Shown piece by piece: positions 1 through 5,770 of a DNA stretch of 5,770 nt. The translations under genes and the position numbers were made by a program. The stretch covers positions 1 through 5,770 of the forward strand of contig WLNG01000103.1 in NCBI GenBank assembly GCA_009699915.1, given 5' to 3'. Positions within the stretch are counted from its first letter, which is position 1. Each line of letters opens with the position of its first letter. This DNA is from Actinomycetota bacterium (GTDB lineage: Bacteria > Actinomycetota > Thermoleophilia > Solirubrobacterales > Solirubrobacteraceae). The notes beneath the pieces were generated by a model. That model saw only the letters and a list, made by a program, of their open reading frames with translations, did not search any database and had not been told where the DNA came from.

Positions 1-1481
1 GTCTGTGGTGCACGGGGGCGCACGAGCTCCTGGTTGGTGCGGCCACGGCAGGGATTCCCGACCTGTCGCCCGCCGACGAAGCGCCGCAGCGCCTCGGCGA
101 TACATCCGGTCGCATCGCTGTCGAGCGCGTCATGCCCGGTACCGGCGACCGTCACCAGCGATGACCGCGGCATCTTCTGGTGCACCGCACGCGCGTTCTC
201 GATCGGCGTACGCATGTCGAGCCGCCCGCCGAGCAGCAGCGCGGGAACGTTCGGCAGCGGCCTCGTGGCCGGCTGTGCGAGCGTCTGGCGGGGGAACAGC
301 AGGCAGTCCTCCACGAAACCGCTCGCGCGGACGGCCGCCGCCGACCAGGGCACGTAGCGCGCCGGATCGACGGCAGCGATCGCCGCGTCGACGCGCGCGC
401 TGCGCCCGTCGAATGCGCTCGTCAGGGCGTAGGGCAGCGCCGTGTCCAGACAGCCGGTGATGACGTTCAATCCGAAGCTCAGCGCAGGGGTCGGAATGAC
501 CGACCCGTTGCCAACGGGAATCAGGCGCAGCAGCGGCGCGTCATCACCCTGCGCAGCTGCGGCGAGCACCCCCGGCAGGCGCGCCTGCATGTACGGGTTC
601 AGGTCCGCCCCGGAGATCAATGCGAAGAGCTGCTCCTCGGTCGCAATCCGCGCCGGGCGCCGAGCGGCGGACGCATCGAAGCGCACGCCGGTGATCGGGC
701 CGCGGCGCAGGCGCGCCGCGACGGCCCCGAGGTCAGCAACCGGATCACGCGCGACCCCGCGGCAGCGGCCGGCCGCGCACTGCTCACGCAGCACTCGAGG
801 CAGGCGCGCGAAGGAGTCGAGCAGGAACGGATCCGGAGTGTCGGGCCCGACGATCGAATCGAGGATCAGCCGGTCGACATGCGTCGGGTGGCGGCGCGCG
901 TACTCCTGCGCGACCCAGGTCCCGTAGCTGATTCCAGCGAGCGCGATCCGCCGGACGCCCAGCGCGACGCGCAGCGCCTCGATGTCCTCAACGCTGTCGA
1001 GCGTGCGGTAGAAGGATGCACGCGAGCCAACGCCGCGCACGCAGCTCGCAACCACCTCGGGCGTCACGGGATCGAGACCGCGCAGGCGCTGGATCGACGG
1101 GCAGCGCAGCGCTCCTGACCGTCCCGTCCCCCGCTGGTCGAGCACGACGATCCGGTAACGGCCATCGGCGGGAGCGAGCGTCGATGACCACGATGCCGCG
1201 TCGTCGACCGAGCTCTGCCCAGGGCCGCCGGAGAGGGCCACCAGCACGCGGCCCGGCCGACTCTGCGCAGCGACCGCGATGCCCAGCGAACCGGAGCTGC
1301 GACCGGCGTGATCGAGCGGAACCCGCAGCGTTCCGCAGACCCAGCCCACCTGCCCCGCGCACGAGCGGAGCCTCAGCGCATCCGCTCCGGCCGGAGCAAC
1401 GGCCGAGACGACGGCGACGCAGACGAGTACCAGCAGGGCCCGGCGCCGGCGCACGCCCGGCAGGATCAGCTGGAAGACCAT
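1..1481 (-). CDS. Exported TAP-like alpha/beta hydrolase (tripeptidyl aminopeptidase / peptidase S33-related), 3' end beyond window
   Basis: The reading frame is open from the ATG at 1481 to the left edge (493 codons, no stop), so only a short C-terminus is missing; the family is usually around 480-520 residues. Residues 1-35 form a signal peptide: RRRR at 11-14, then a hydrophobic run, then APAGADA. Seen in order: Cys41 and Cys49 in the CAGQVGWVCGTLRVPLDH stretch typical of the family, the oxyanion-hole motif GGPGQ at 85-89, DQRGTGRSG, and the nucleophile elbow GISYG at 183-187 (Ser185). A cap-like insert follows, then LDMRTP with Asp422 and GTGHDAL with His450, completing the Ser-Asp-His triad. 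The end, NPCRGR, is also family-like. Known relatives are secreted or envelope serine hydrolases that cleave short peptides from N-termini, or esters; the substrate here is not determinable. ATG 1481 is the first possible start after the in-frame stop at 1521-1523. GTG 1454 would give a shorter, more standard signal peptide and remains possible. It follows the Cys4 gene by 39 bp. Confidence 0.9.
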   Translation of the reverse strand, partial: MVFQLILPGVRRRRALLVLVCVAVVSAVAPAGADALRLRSCAGQVGWVCGTLRVPLDHAGRSSGSLGIAVAAQSRPGRVLVALSGGPGQSSVDDAASWSSTLAPADGRYRIVVLDQRGTGRSGALRCPSIQRLRGLDPVTPEVVASCVRGVGSRASFYRTLDSVEDIEALRVALGVRRIALAGISYGTWVAQEYARRHPTHVDRLILDSIVGPDTPDPFLLDSFARLPRVLREQCAAGRCRGVARDPVADLGAVAARLRRGPITGVRFDASAARRPARIATEEQLFALISGADLNPYMQARLPGVLAAAAQGDDAPLLRLIPVGNGSVIPTPALSFGLNVITGCLDTALPYALTSAFDGRSARVDAAIAAVDPARYVPWSAAAVRASGFVEDCLLFPRQTLAQPATRPLPNVPALLLGGRLDMRTPIENARAVHQKMPRSSLVTVAGTGHDALDSDATGCIAEALRRFVGGRQVGNPCRGRTNQELVRPRAPQ

Positions 1482-1489
1482 CTCCTGCG

Positions 1490-1495
1490 ACGGTA
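1490..1495 (-). promoter_or_regulatory. Possible -10 hexamer (TACCGT) for the hydrolase gene
   Basis: On the minus strand TACCGT fits the actinobacterial -10 pattern TANNNT and ends 8 nt before the ATG at 1481, so transcription would start within a base or two of the start codon. No -35 match is seen. An AGGAG (1486-1482) sits directly against the ATG with no spacer, which is too close for a normal Shine-Dalgarno site. Read-through from the Cys4 gene upstream is the alternative way of expressing this gene. Confidence 0.3.
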
Positions 1496-1520
1496 GCGGC
1501 GCGCGCTGCGATCGGCGCCG

Positions 1521-1715
1521 TCAGCCCGGCGTTCCGTCGTCGTCGGAACGTTCATCGAAGCCGGCGCAGCGGATCACCGGAATCCGCGGGTACTTCGCGT
1601 AGGCGCGATCGCTCAGCCCGCGCTCGCAGAGCGAGAAGACCGAGCCGCGGCCCGAAAGGACGATCCGCTGATGGGCGCAGTCGGCGCACAGCCCATGCCT
1701 GAGGCGATCGTGCAT
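1521..1715 (-). CDS. Small conserved-looking Cys4 protein, 64 aa, function unknown
   Basis: The protein starts at ATG 1715 and ends at a TGA (tca at 1521-1523). It has four cysteines, Cys10, Cys13, Cys30 and Cys50, in the arrangement CADC, then SLCERG, then IRCAGF, plus blocks that look constrained: HQRIVLSGRGSVF at 15-27 and KYPRIPV at 41-47. The CxxC-C-C pattern could bind one zinc or another metal, but this is inference. I recall similar short uncharacterised actinobacterial proteins with CxxC, RGS.F.LC, YP..PV and C.G blocks, but cannot name a family. The same frame stays open upstream to 2030 inside the antisense ABC gene. That extension is Arg/Asp/Gln-rich shadow sequence, so the start is placed where the recognisable protein begins. 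It has no signal peptide or membrane segment and is presumably cytoplasmic. It is divergent from the ABC operon and lies just upstream of the hydrolase in the same orientation. Confidence 0.72.
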   Translation of the reverse strand: MHDRLRHGLCADCAHQRIVLSGRGSVFSLCERGLSDRAYAKYPRIPVIRCAGFDERSDDDGTPG

Positions 1716-1722
1716 CTCGCAG

Positions 1723-1728
1723 ACACTA
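1723..1728 (-). promoter_or_regulatory. Putative -10 hexamer (TAGTGT) for the Cys4 gene, leaderless
   Basis: On the minus strand TAGTGT is followed by exactly 7 nt (CTGCGAG) and then the ATG at 1715, the spacing expected when transcription starts at or next to the start codon. There is no convincing Shine-Dalgarno sequence, only a weak GCGAG abutting the ATG. No -35 consensus is visible. Its TA step (1727-1728) is shared with the oppositely oriented hexamer. Confidence 0.45.
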
Positions 1729-1732
1729 CTTT
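1727..1732 (+). promoter_or_regulatory. Putative -10 hexamer (TACTTT) for the ABC exporter operon, leaderless
   Basis: TACTTT matches TANNNT and is followed by exactly 7 nt (CTGATCC) and then the GTG at 1740. No Shine-Dalgarno sequence precedes this GTG, and an in-frame TGA at 1734-1736 excludes any earlier start. A leaderless transcript beginning at or one base before the GTG is therefore the simplest reading. No -35 consensus was found at the usual distance. Confidence 0.5.
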
Positions 1733-1739
1733 CTGATCC

Positions 1740-3509
1740 GTGGCGCTTTTCTGGCGACTCCTCGGATTCCTGCGCCCGTACCGGCGTAGCGTGCTGCTGT
1801 CGGCGGGGCTGGCGATCGCCGCGATGACGATGACGGTCACGATCCCGTGGCTCACCGGCCAGGCGATCAACCAGATCCATCAGGGCGACAAGGCGCAGTT
1901 GCGCCTGCTCGCGGGAGCGGTGCTCGTCGCAGGCATCCTGCGCCTGAGCCTCACCGTCGCTCGTCGGCTCGTGGCCGGCCGGGTCTCGCTCGGCGTCGAA
2001 CGTGACCTGCGCGGATCGATGTACGCGCACTTCCAGTCACTGGAACTGGCCTTCTTTGACCAGCAGCAGACCGGGCAGCTGATGTCGCGCGCAACCGTCG
2101 ATCTCCAGGCGGTGCGCTTCTTCCTTGGATATGGCCTGGTCTTCATGATCCAGTCGGCGCTGACGATCATCCTCGCCTCGATCGCGATGTTCCTCCTCGA
2201 TCCGGGGCTTGCGGCGATCTCGCTGCTGCCGGTGCCGTTCGTGATCGTGATCGCTAACCGCTACGGCCGGCGCTCGCGCCCGATGATTCAGGAGGTCCAG
2301 CAGCGGATCGCTGAGCTGACGGCAGAGGTCGAGGAGAACGTCTCCGGAGTGCGCGTCGTGAAGGCCTTCGCCGCCGAACACCGCCAGCAGCGTCGCTTCG
2401 AGCGCCAGGTCCGCCGCGTCTTCGAGCAGTCGATGCGCGCGACCCGCATTCAGGCGTTCTACAACCCGTTCATCGGGTTCCTCCCCCAGCTCGGGCTTGC
2501 CGCCGTCCTCTATGCCGGTGGCCGGCAGGTGATCGATGGGACGCTGACGATCGGCGGATTCAGCGCGTTCTACACCTACCTGCTGATGCTGATCGGGCCG
2601 ATGCGCACCCTCGGGATGTCGCTGGGCCTTGCCCAGCGCGCGACCGCATCCGGCGCGCGGCTCTACCAGATCCTCGATCGTGAGCCCCAGGTGGTCGCGC
2701 CTGAGCACCCGGTCGCTCTCCCGACCGGCGGCGGCCGCGTCGAGCTGCGCGGAGCCTCGCTGCGCTACCCCACGGCCCTGCGCGAGGCGCTGCACGACGT
2801 GACGCTGGACGTACCGCCGGGTACGACCGTGGCAATCGTCGGCGCGACCGGTTCCGGGAAGACCTCCCTCGTCCAGCTGATCCCGCGCCTCTACGACGCG
2901 ACCGCCGGATCGGTGCTGGTCGATGGCGTCAATGTGCGGGAGTTTGATCCGGCGCAGCTGCGCCGCGCGATCGCCGTCGTCAACGACGACCCCTTCCTTT
3001 TCTCCGCGACCGTGCGCGAAAACATCGCCTACGCCCGGCCGGACGCGACCGACGCCGAGGTCCACGAGGCCGCCCGGCGGGCTCAGGCCACAACATTCAT
3101 CGAGCGCCTGCCCGACGGCTACGACACCCGTGTCGGAGAGCGTGGGCTGACGCTCTCCGGTGGACAGCGACAGCGGCTGGCCATCGCCCGTGCGCTGCTC
3201 GCCGACCCGCGAATCCTGATCCTCGATGACGCGACCTCGTCGGTTGATGCGTCCACCGAGCACCAGATCAAGGCGGCGCTGCGCGAGGCGATGAAGGGCC
3301 GCACGACCTTCATCATCGCCCACCGCCTCTCGACGATCTCGCTCGCGGACAAGATCGTCGTGCTCGATGACGGCGAGCTCGTCGCCGAGGGCACGCACGA
3401 CGAGCTCCTCGAGCGCTCCGAGCTGTACCGCGACATCGTCGAGAAGGGGCTGCCAGATCAGGTGTTCCTCACCCGCAAGCCGCTCGAGCCGGAAGGGGTG
3501 AGCCTGTGA
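1740..3509 (+). CDS. ABC exporter half-transporter, subunit 1 (degenerate ATP-site subunit), 589 aa
   Basis: This is a type IV (MsbA/multidrug-type) exporter half with an N-terminal transmembrane domain (six helices roughly at 17-40, 54-74, 128-152, 156-172, 240-262 and 270-292) fused to a nucleotide-binding domain from about 335. NBD motifs: A-loop Tyr343, Walker A GATGSGKTS 368-376, an altered Q-loop VVNDDPFLF with Asp416 where Gln is expected, x-loop VGERG, intact signature LSGGQ 472-476, Walker B ILILDD 492-497 with Asp497 replacing the catalytic Glu, D-loop SSVD 500-503 and switch His528. The Glu-to-Asp change is the hallmark of the degenerate-site subunit in heterodimeric exporters such as TM287/288 and BmrCD. 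The start at GTG 1740 is forced by the in-frame TGA at 1734 and gives a normal N-terminus (WRLLGFLRPYRR) before helix 1. The gene overlaps the next by 4 bp. The protein acts in the cytoplasmic membrane; its substrate (drug, lipid or peptide) is unknown. Confidence 0.95.
   Translation: MALFWRLLGFLRPYRRSVLLSAGLAIAAMTMTVTIPWLTGQAINQIHQGDKAQLRLLAGAVLVAGILRLSLTVARRLVAGRVSLGVERDLRGSMYAHFQSLELAFFDQQQTGQLMSRATVDLQAVRFFLGYGLVFMIQSALTIILASIAMFLLDPGLAAISLLPVPFVIVIANRYGRRSRPMIQEVQQRIAELTAEVEENVSGVRVVKAFAAEHRQQRRFERQVRRVFEQSMRATRIQAFYNPFIGFLPQLGLAAVLYAGGRQVIDGTLTIGGFSAFYTYLLMLIGPMRTLGMSLGLAQRATASGARLYQILDREPQVVAPEHPVALPTGGGRVELRGASLRYPTALREALHDVTLDVPPGTTVAIVGATGSGKTSLVQLIPRLYDATAGSVLVDGVNVREFDPAQLRRAIAVVNDDPFLFSATVRENIAYARPDATDAEVHEAARRAQATTFIERLPDGYDTRVGERGLTLSGGQRQRLAIARALLADPRILILDDATSSVDASTEHQIKAALREAMKGRTTFIIAHRLSTISLADKIVVLDDGELVAEGTHDELLERSELYRDIVEKGLPDQVFLTRKPLEPEGVSL
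3493..3498 (+). promoter_or_regulatory. Ribosome binding site for ABC subunit 2 (AAGGGG)
   Basis: AAGGGG, within GGAAGGGG, lies 7 nt before the GTG at 3506 and inside the end of the upstream gene. It is one base off AAGGAG. This is the only normally spaced Shine-Dalgarno-like site found before a gene start in the window, and it supports GTG 3506 as the start of the internal cistron. Confidence 0.6.
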
Positions 3510-5389
3510 GCCGCGGACATTCCGGCTCCTCGACCGACGACCGGCCGCCGATCGCTCCCGAGGGAGCGAGCGTGCGCGAGCGAGTCCGGCTCGTCGTGCA
3601 GGACTCGCGCCGCCGCATGAAGGGCACCGGTGACCGCGGTCGCAAGGTCCGCGGCCTGGCGGCGCTGCTGCGCCCGTATCGCGCGAAGACCGTCTTGATG
3701 TTCATCGCGCTGGTGATCGGCGTCGCCGCTGCGCTCGCTCCGGCCCCACTTGCCGCAGCCGCGATCGACAAGGCGATCATCCCGGGCGACATCGCCAAGC
3801 TGAACTTGATCGTCGGGCTGTACGTCCTGAGCGTTCTCATCGTCTGGGCGACGTCGTTCGCCCAGACGTTCCTCACCGGCTGGGTCGGACAGCGCGCGCT
3901 CCAGGACCTGCGGATGCGGATGTTCCGCCATCTGCAGGCGATGCCGGTCGGCTTCTACGAGCGGCGCCCCGCAGGTGTGCTGATCAGCCGGATGACGAAC
4001 GACGTCGAGGCGCTCAACTCGCTCGTCACCGACACGATCGTGACGCTCTTCCAAGCGACGCTCACGCTGATCGGCTCGATCATCATCCTGCTGCTGCTCG
4101 ACTGGAAACTTGCGCTGATCGTTTTCCTCGTCTTCCCGGTGATGGCGATCGGTTCGTTCATCTTCCGGCTCGTCAGCGCAGACGCCTACCGGCGCACACG
4201 CGAGACGATCGGCGCCATCACCGCCGATCTGCAGGAGACACTCTCGGGCGTCCGGGTCGTGCGGTCGTTCGCGCGCGAACCCTTCCACCGCGATCGCTTC
4301 ACCGGCCTCAACGAGCGCAACATGAACGCGAACATGGCGACGGTCAACCTGAACGCGGCGTACTTCCCCGCGGTCGAGTTCGTGAGCTCGCTGGCGACCG
4401 TGCTCGTGATCATCTTCGGCGGTCTTCAGGCGATCAACGGGAATGTCGCAATCGGCGTGCTGGTTGGCTTCATCGCCGCGCTGAACGGTTTCTTCGATCC
4501 AATCGGTCAGCTCTCACAGGTCTACACCACATACCAGTCCGGCATGGCGGCACTCGACAAGATCTTCGAGCTGCTCGACACCGAGCCCGACCTCGTCGAT
4601 GCGCCCGGCGCGCAGGACCTTCCCCCCATCCGCGGTGAGATCCGTTTCGAGGGCGTCTCCTTCCGCTACCGCAAGAAGAACGACCCCAACGGGGAGACCA
4701 GACTTGCGCTCGAAGACGTTTCGTTGACGATCCCGGCGGGCCAGACGGTCGCGCTCGTCGGCGCGACCGGCGCAGGCAAGTCGACGATGGCCAAGCTCGT
4801 CGCACGCTTCTACGACCCGAGCACTGGAGCGGTTCTGGTCGACGGACACGACCTGCGAGCGGTGACGATGGCCTCTCTGCGCAGCCAGATGGGAATCGTC
4901 CCGCAGGAGGCATTCCTCTTCGGCGGAACGGTCGCCGACAACCTCTCGTTCGGGCGCCCCGAGGCGACGGCGCAGGAGCTTGAGGGAGCGGCACGCGCCG
5001 TGGGCGCATGGGACTTCATCGCGGCGCTCCCAGAAGGGCCCGACACGCAGATCGGTGAACGCGGCGTGCAGCTCTCCGCCGGCCAGCGCCAGCTGCTGGC
5101 CTTCGCGCGCGCGCTGGTCGCCGACCCGCGCATCCTGATCCTGGACGAAGCGACATCGAACGTCGATCTCCACACCGAGGGACGCATCGAGGACGGCCTG
5201 CGCCGTCTGCTGGCAGGACGGACCGCAATCGTCATCGCGCATCGGCTCTCGACGATCCGCCAGGCTGGGCGGATCATCGTCATGGAACACGGCGCAATCG
5301 CCGAGGAGGGCACGCACGACGAACTCCTGGCCCGGGACGGGCGCTACGCGGCGCTCTACCGCGATTGGGCGCAGCAGGCTGCCGCCTGA
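3506..5389 (+). CDS. ABC exporter half-transporter, subunit 2 (canonical Walker B subunit), 627 aa
   Basis: This is the partner half-transporter. A hydrophilic, Arg-rich N-terminal tail of about 50 residues precedes LAALLRPYR and six membrane helices (roughly 62-84, 100-124, 177-198, 200-222, 284-310 and 316-334). The NBD follows from about 375: A-loop Tyr388, Walker A GATGAGKST 419-427, Q-loop Gln467 in VPQEAFLF, x-loop IGERG, signature LSAGQ 523-527 (Ala525 instead of Gly), Walker B ILILDE 543-548 with the catalytic Glu548 intact, D-loop SNVD 551-554 and switch His579. About ten extra polar residues (near 389-398) sit between the A-loop and the next strand. The GTG start overlaps the previous stop as GTGA and has a Shine-Dalgarno site, so translation is probably coupled and the two subunits made in similar amounts. 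The altered signature should face subunit 1's altered Walker B, giving one weak and one hydrolytic ATP site. It is membrane-located and its substrate is unknown. Confidence 0.95.
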   Translation: MSRGHSGSSTDDRPPIAPEGASVRERVRLVVQDSRRRMKGTGDRGRKVRGLAALLRPYRAKTVLMFIALVIGVAAALAPAPLAAAAIDKAIIPGDIAKLNLIVGLYVLSVLIVWATSFAQTFLTGWVGQRALQDLRMRMFRHLQAMPVGFYERRPAGVLISRMTNDVEALNSLVTDTIVTLFQATLTLIGSIIILLLLDWKLALIVFLVFPVMAIGSFIFRLVSADAYRRTRETIGAITADLQETLSGVRVVRSFAREPFHRDRFTGLNERNMNANMATVNLNAAYFPAVEFVSSLATVLVIIFGGLQAINGNVAIGVLVGFIAALNGFFDPIGQLSQVYTTYQSGMAALDKIFELLDTEPDLVDAPGAQDLPPIRGEIRFEGVSFRYRKKNDPNGETRLALEDVSLTIPAGQTVALVGATGAGKSTMAKLVARFYDPSTGAVLVDGHDLRAVTMASLRSQMGIVPQEAFLFGGTVADNLSFGRPEATAQELEGAARAVGAWDFIAALPEGPDTQIGERGVQLSAGQRQLLAFARALVADPRILILDEATSNVDLHTEGRIEDGLRRLLAGRTAIVIAHRLSTIRQAGRIIVMEHGAIAEEGTHDELLARDGRYAALYRDWAQQAAA

Positions 5390-5425
5390 CGCTCCTGCGG
5401 TCGCGCGCGGCGCCCCCGGGACGAG

Positions 5426-5431
5426 TACGGT
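5426..5431 (+). promoter_or_regulatory. Putative -10 hexamer (TACGGT) for the downstream membrane-protein gene, leaderless
   Basis: TACGGT fits TANNNT and ends 6 nt (GGCCCC) before the GTG at 5438. No Shine-Dalgarno sequence lies in the 5390-5437 spacer, so a leaderless start is favoured. No -35 consensus is seen. This suggests the gene is not solely dependent on read-through from the ABC operon, although no terminator separates them. Confidence 0.5.
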
Positions 5432-5437
5432 GGCCCC

Positions 5438-5770
5438 GTGAGCAGCGTGGAGCACGACAGCGCCGCCGAGCTGCGGCGCGAGGAGCGCGTCGAGGCGCCG
5501 CTGGCGATCCTTCCGCCGGTGCTCTGCCAGAGCCTGCTGGCGATCATCAGCCTCACCGAGGGCTGGCAGATCTGGGGACTACCCGGCTGGATCTGGCTGA
5601 TCGCGATCGTGCCGGAGCTCGGGCTGATGCTCGCGCTCTCCGTTCCAGGTTCGCGGCGCCGCCTCGAGCGCAGCGCCAGCCGGCGCACGGTGTCGATCGC
5701 GCTGGTCGGCGTCATCGGCGCCGTCAACGCCTTTGCACTCGTCGTGCTGATCGGCTCGCTGCTCGGCGCA
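5438..5770 (+). CDS. Unrecognised integral membrane protein, N-terminal 111 residues (runs off right edge)
   Basis: The frame opens at GTG 5438 and is still open at the last base. The first 20 residues are charged (AELRREERVEA) and cytoplasm-like. Three hydrophobic segments follow, roughly at 22-39, 47-67 and 84-109, with a basic loop (GSRRRLERSASRR, 71-83) between the second and third; an even number of spans is likely once the missing C-terminus is included. A Trp-rich stretch (Trp43, 46, 51, 53) with PGW marks the hairpin between the first two helices, and Pro59-Glu60 lie within helix 2. I do not recognise the family and assign no function. The start is supported by the -10 hexamer 6 nt upstream and by the clean charged-to-hydrophobic transition. 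It lies 48 bp after the ABC operon in the same orientation, which is compatible with, but does not prove, a shared role. Confidence 0.75.
   Translation, partial: MSSVEHDSAAELRREERVEAPLAILPPVLCQSLLAIISLTEGWQIWGLPGWIWLIAIVPELGLMLALSVPGSRRRLERSASRRTVSIALVGVIGAVNAFALVVLIGSLLGA

Noticed and set aside
180..1118. Long plus-strand open frame (312 codons) and other plus-strand frames in 5-1702
   Set aside because: They are Arg/Ala/Gln-rich, low in hydrophobic residues and without motifs, and lie opposite the hydrolase frame, which has a signal peptide and full catalytic triad. They are antisense shadows in G+C-rich DNA.
1418..1429. Possible lipoprotein lipobox at Cys21 of the hydrolase (LVLVC)
   Set aside because: The residue before Cys is Val, not Gly/Ala/Ser, and the Cys lies inside the hydrophobic core rather than at its end; an ordinary cleavage site near APAGADA fits better.
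1482..1523. Stop-codon read-through joining the Cys4 protein to the hydrolase (both are in the same frame, separated only by the TGA at 1521-1523)
   Set aside because: A one-in-three coincidence of frame; a fusion would place a signal peptide internally, and the hydrolase has its own start.
1716..2030. Longer N-terminus for the Cys4 protein, up to ATG 2030
   Set aside because: The extra 105 residues are low-complexity Arg/Asp/Gln-rich sequence antisense to the ABC gene and would bury the divergent promoter; the recognisable protein begins at ATG 1715.
2037..3398. Minus-strand open frame of 453 codons inside ABC subunit 1, and similar ones at 3458-4288 and 4514-5455
   Set aside because: Their composition (Asp/Arg/Gln/Glu-rich, no motifs) is the typical antisense reading of a G+C-rich coding sequence; the sense strand shows complete ABC exporter motifs.
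1740..5389. Tandem duplication of one ABC gene
   Set aside because: The two genes share family motifs, but their transmembrane domains, N-termini and NBD details differ widely; they are ancient paralogues forming a heterodimer, not a recent repeat.
5390..5437. Intrinsic terminator after the ABC operon
   Set aside because: The spacer is G+C-rich with short self-complementary bits (CGCGCGCG, CCCGGG), but there is no clear stem-loop and no T tract.

Overview
The window is strongly G+C-rich and gene-dense, uses GTG starts often, and has promoter hexamers placed right against start codons. This suggests a high-GC actinomycete. The short Cys protein and the tripeptidyl-aminopeptidase-like hydrolase would suit the Thermoleophilia (Solirubrobacterales-type) lineage, but that placement is recollection and inference only.

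Layout: (1) Positions 1-1481, minus strand: an exported alpha/beta hydrolase of the TAP-like (peptidase S33-related) family. It has a full signal peptide and catalytic triad, but its last few residues and stop lie beyond the left edge. (2) 1521-1715, minus strand: a 64-residue Cys4 protein of unknown function, 39 bp upstream of the hydrolase start and in the same orientation. (3) 1716-1739: a 24-bp divergent intergenic region that looks like a compact bidirectional promoter, with reciprocal -10 hexamers sharing one TA step and each lying 7 nt from a start codon. (4) 1740-3509 and 3506-5389, plus strand: two translationally coupled ABC exporter half-transporters that very probably form one heterodimer. 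(5) 5438-5770, plus strand: the N-terminal part of an unrecognised multi-spanning membrane protein with its own apparent leaderless promoter, running off the right edge. All gaps between genes are under 50 bp, and no RNA gene, mobile element, CRISPR array or convincing terminator was seen.

How the genes work together: the two ABC subunits carry complementary departures from consensus. The first has Asp for the Walker B catalytic Glu and Asp for the Q-loop Gln; the second has LSAGQ for LSGGQ. In a head-to-tail NBD dimer all of these fall in the same composite ATP site, which predicts one degenerate and one catalytically competent site, as in TM287/288-type heterodimeric exporters. The transported substrate cannot be read from the sequence. 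The Cys4 protein is divergently paired with the exporter and could be co-regulated with it, but no functional link can be shown from sequence alone.

Nothing here is clearly a new multi-gene system. The points most worth a second look are the overlapping leaderless bidirectional promoter, the coherent ATP-site asymmetry, and the small Cys4 protein.
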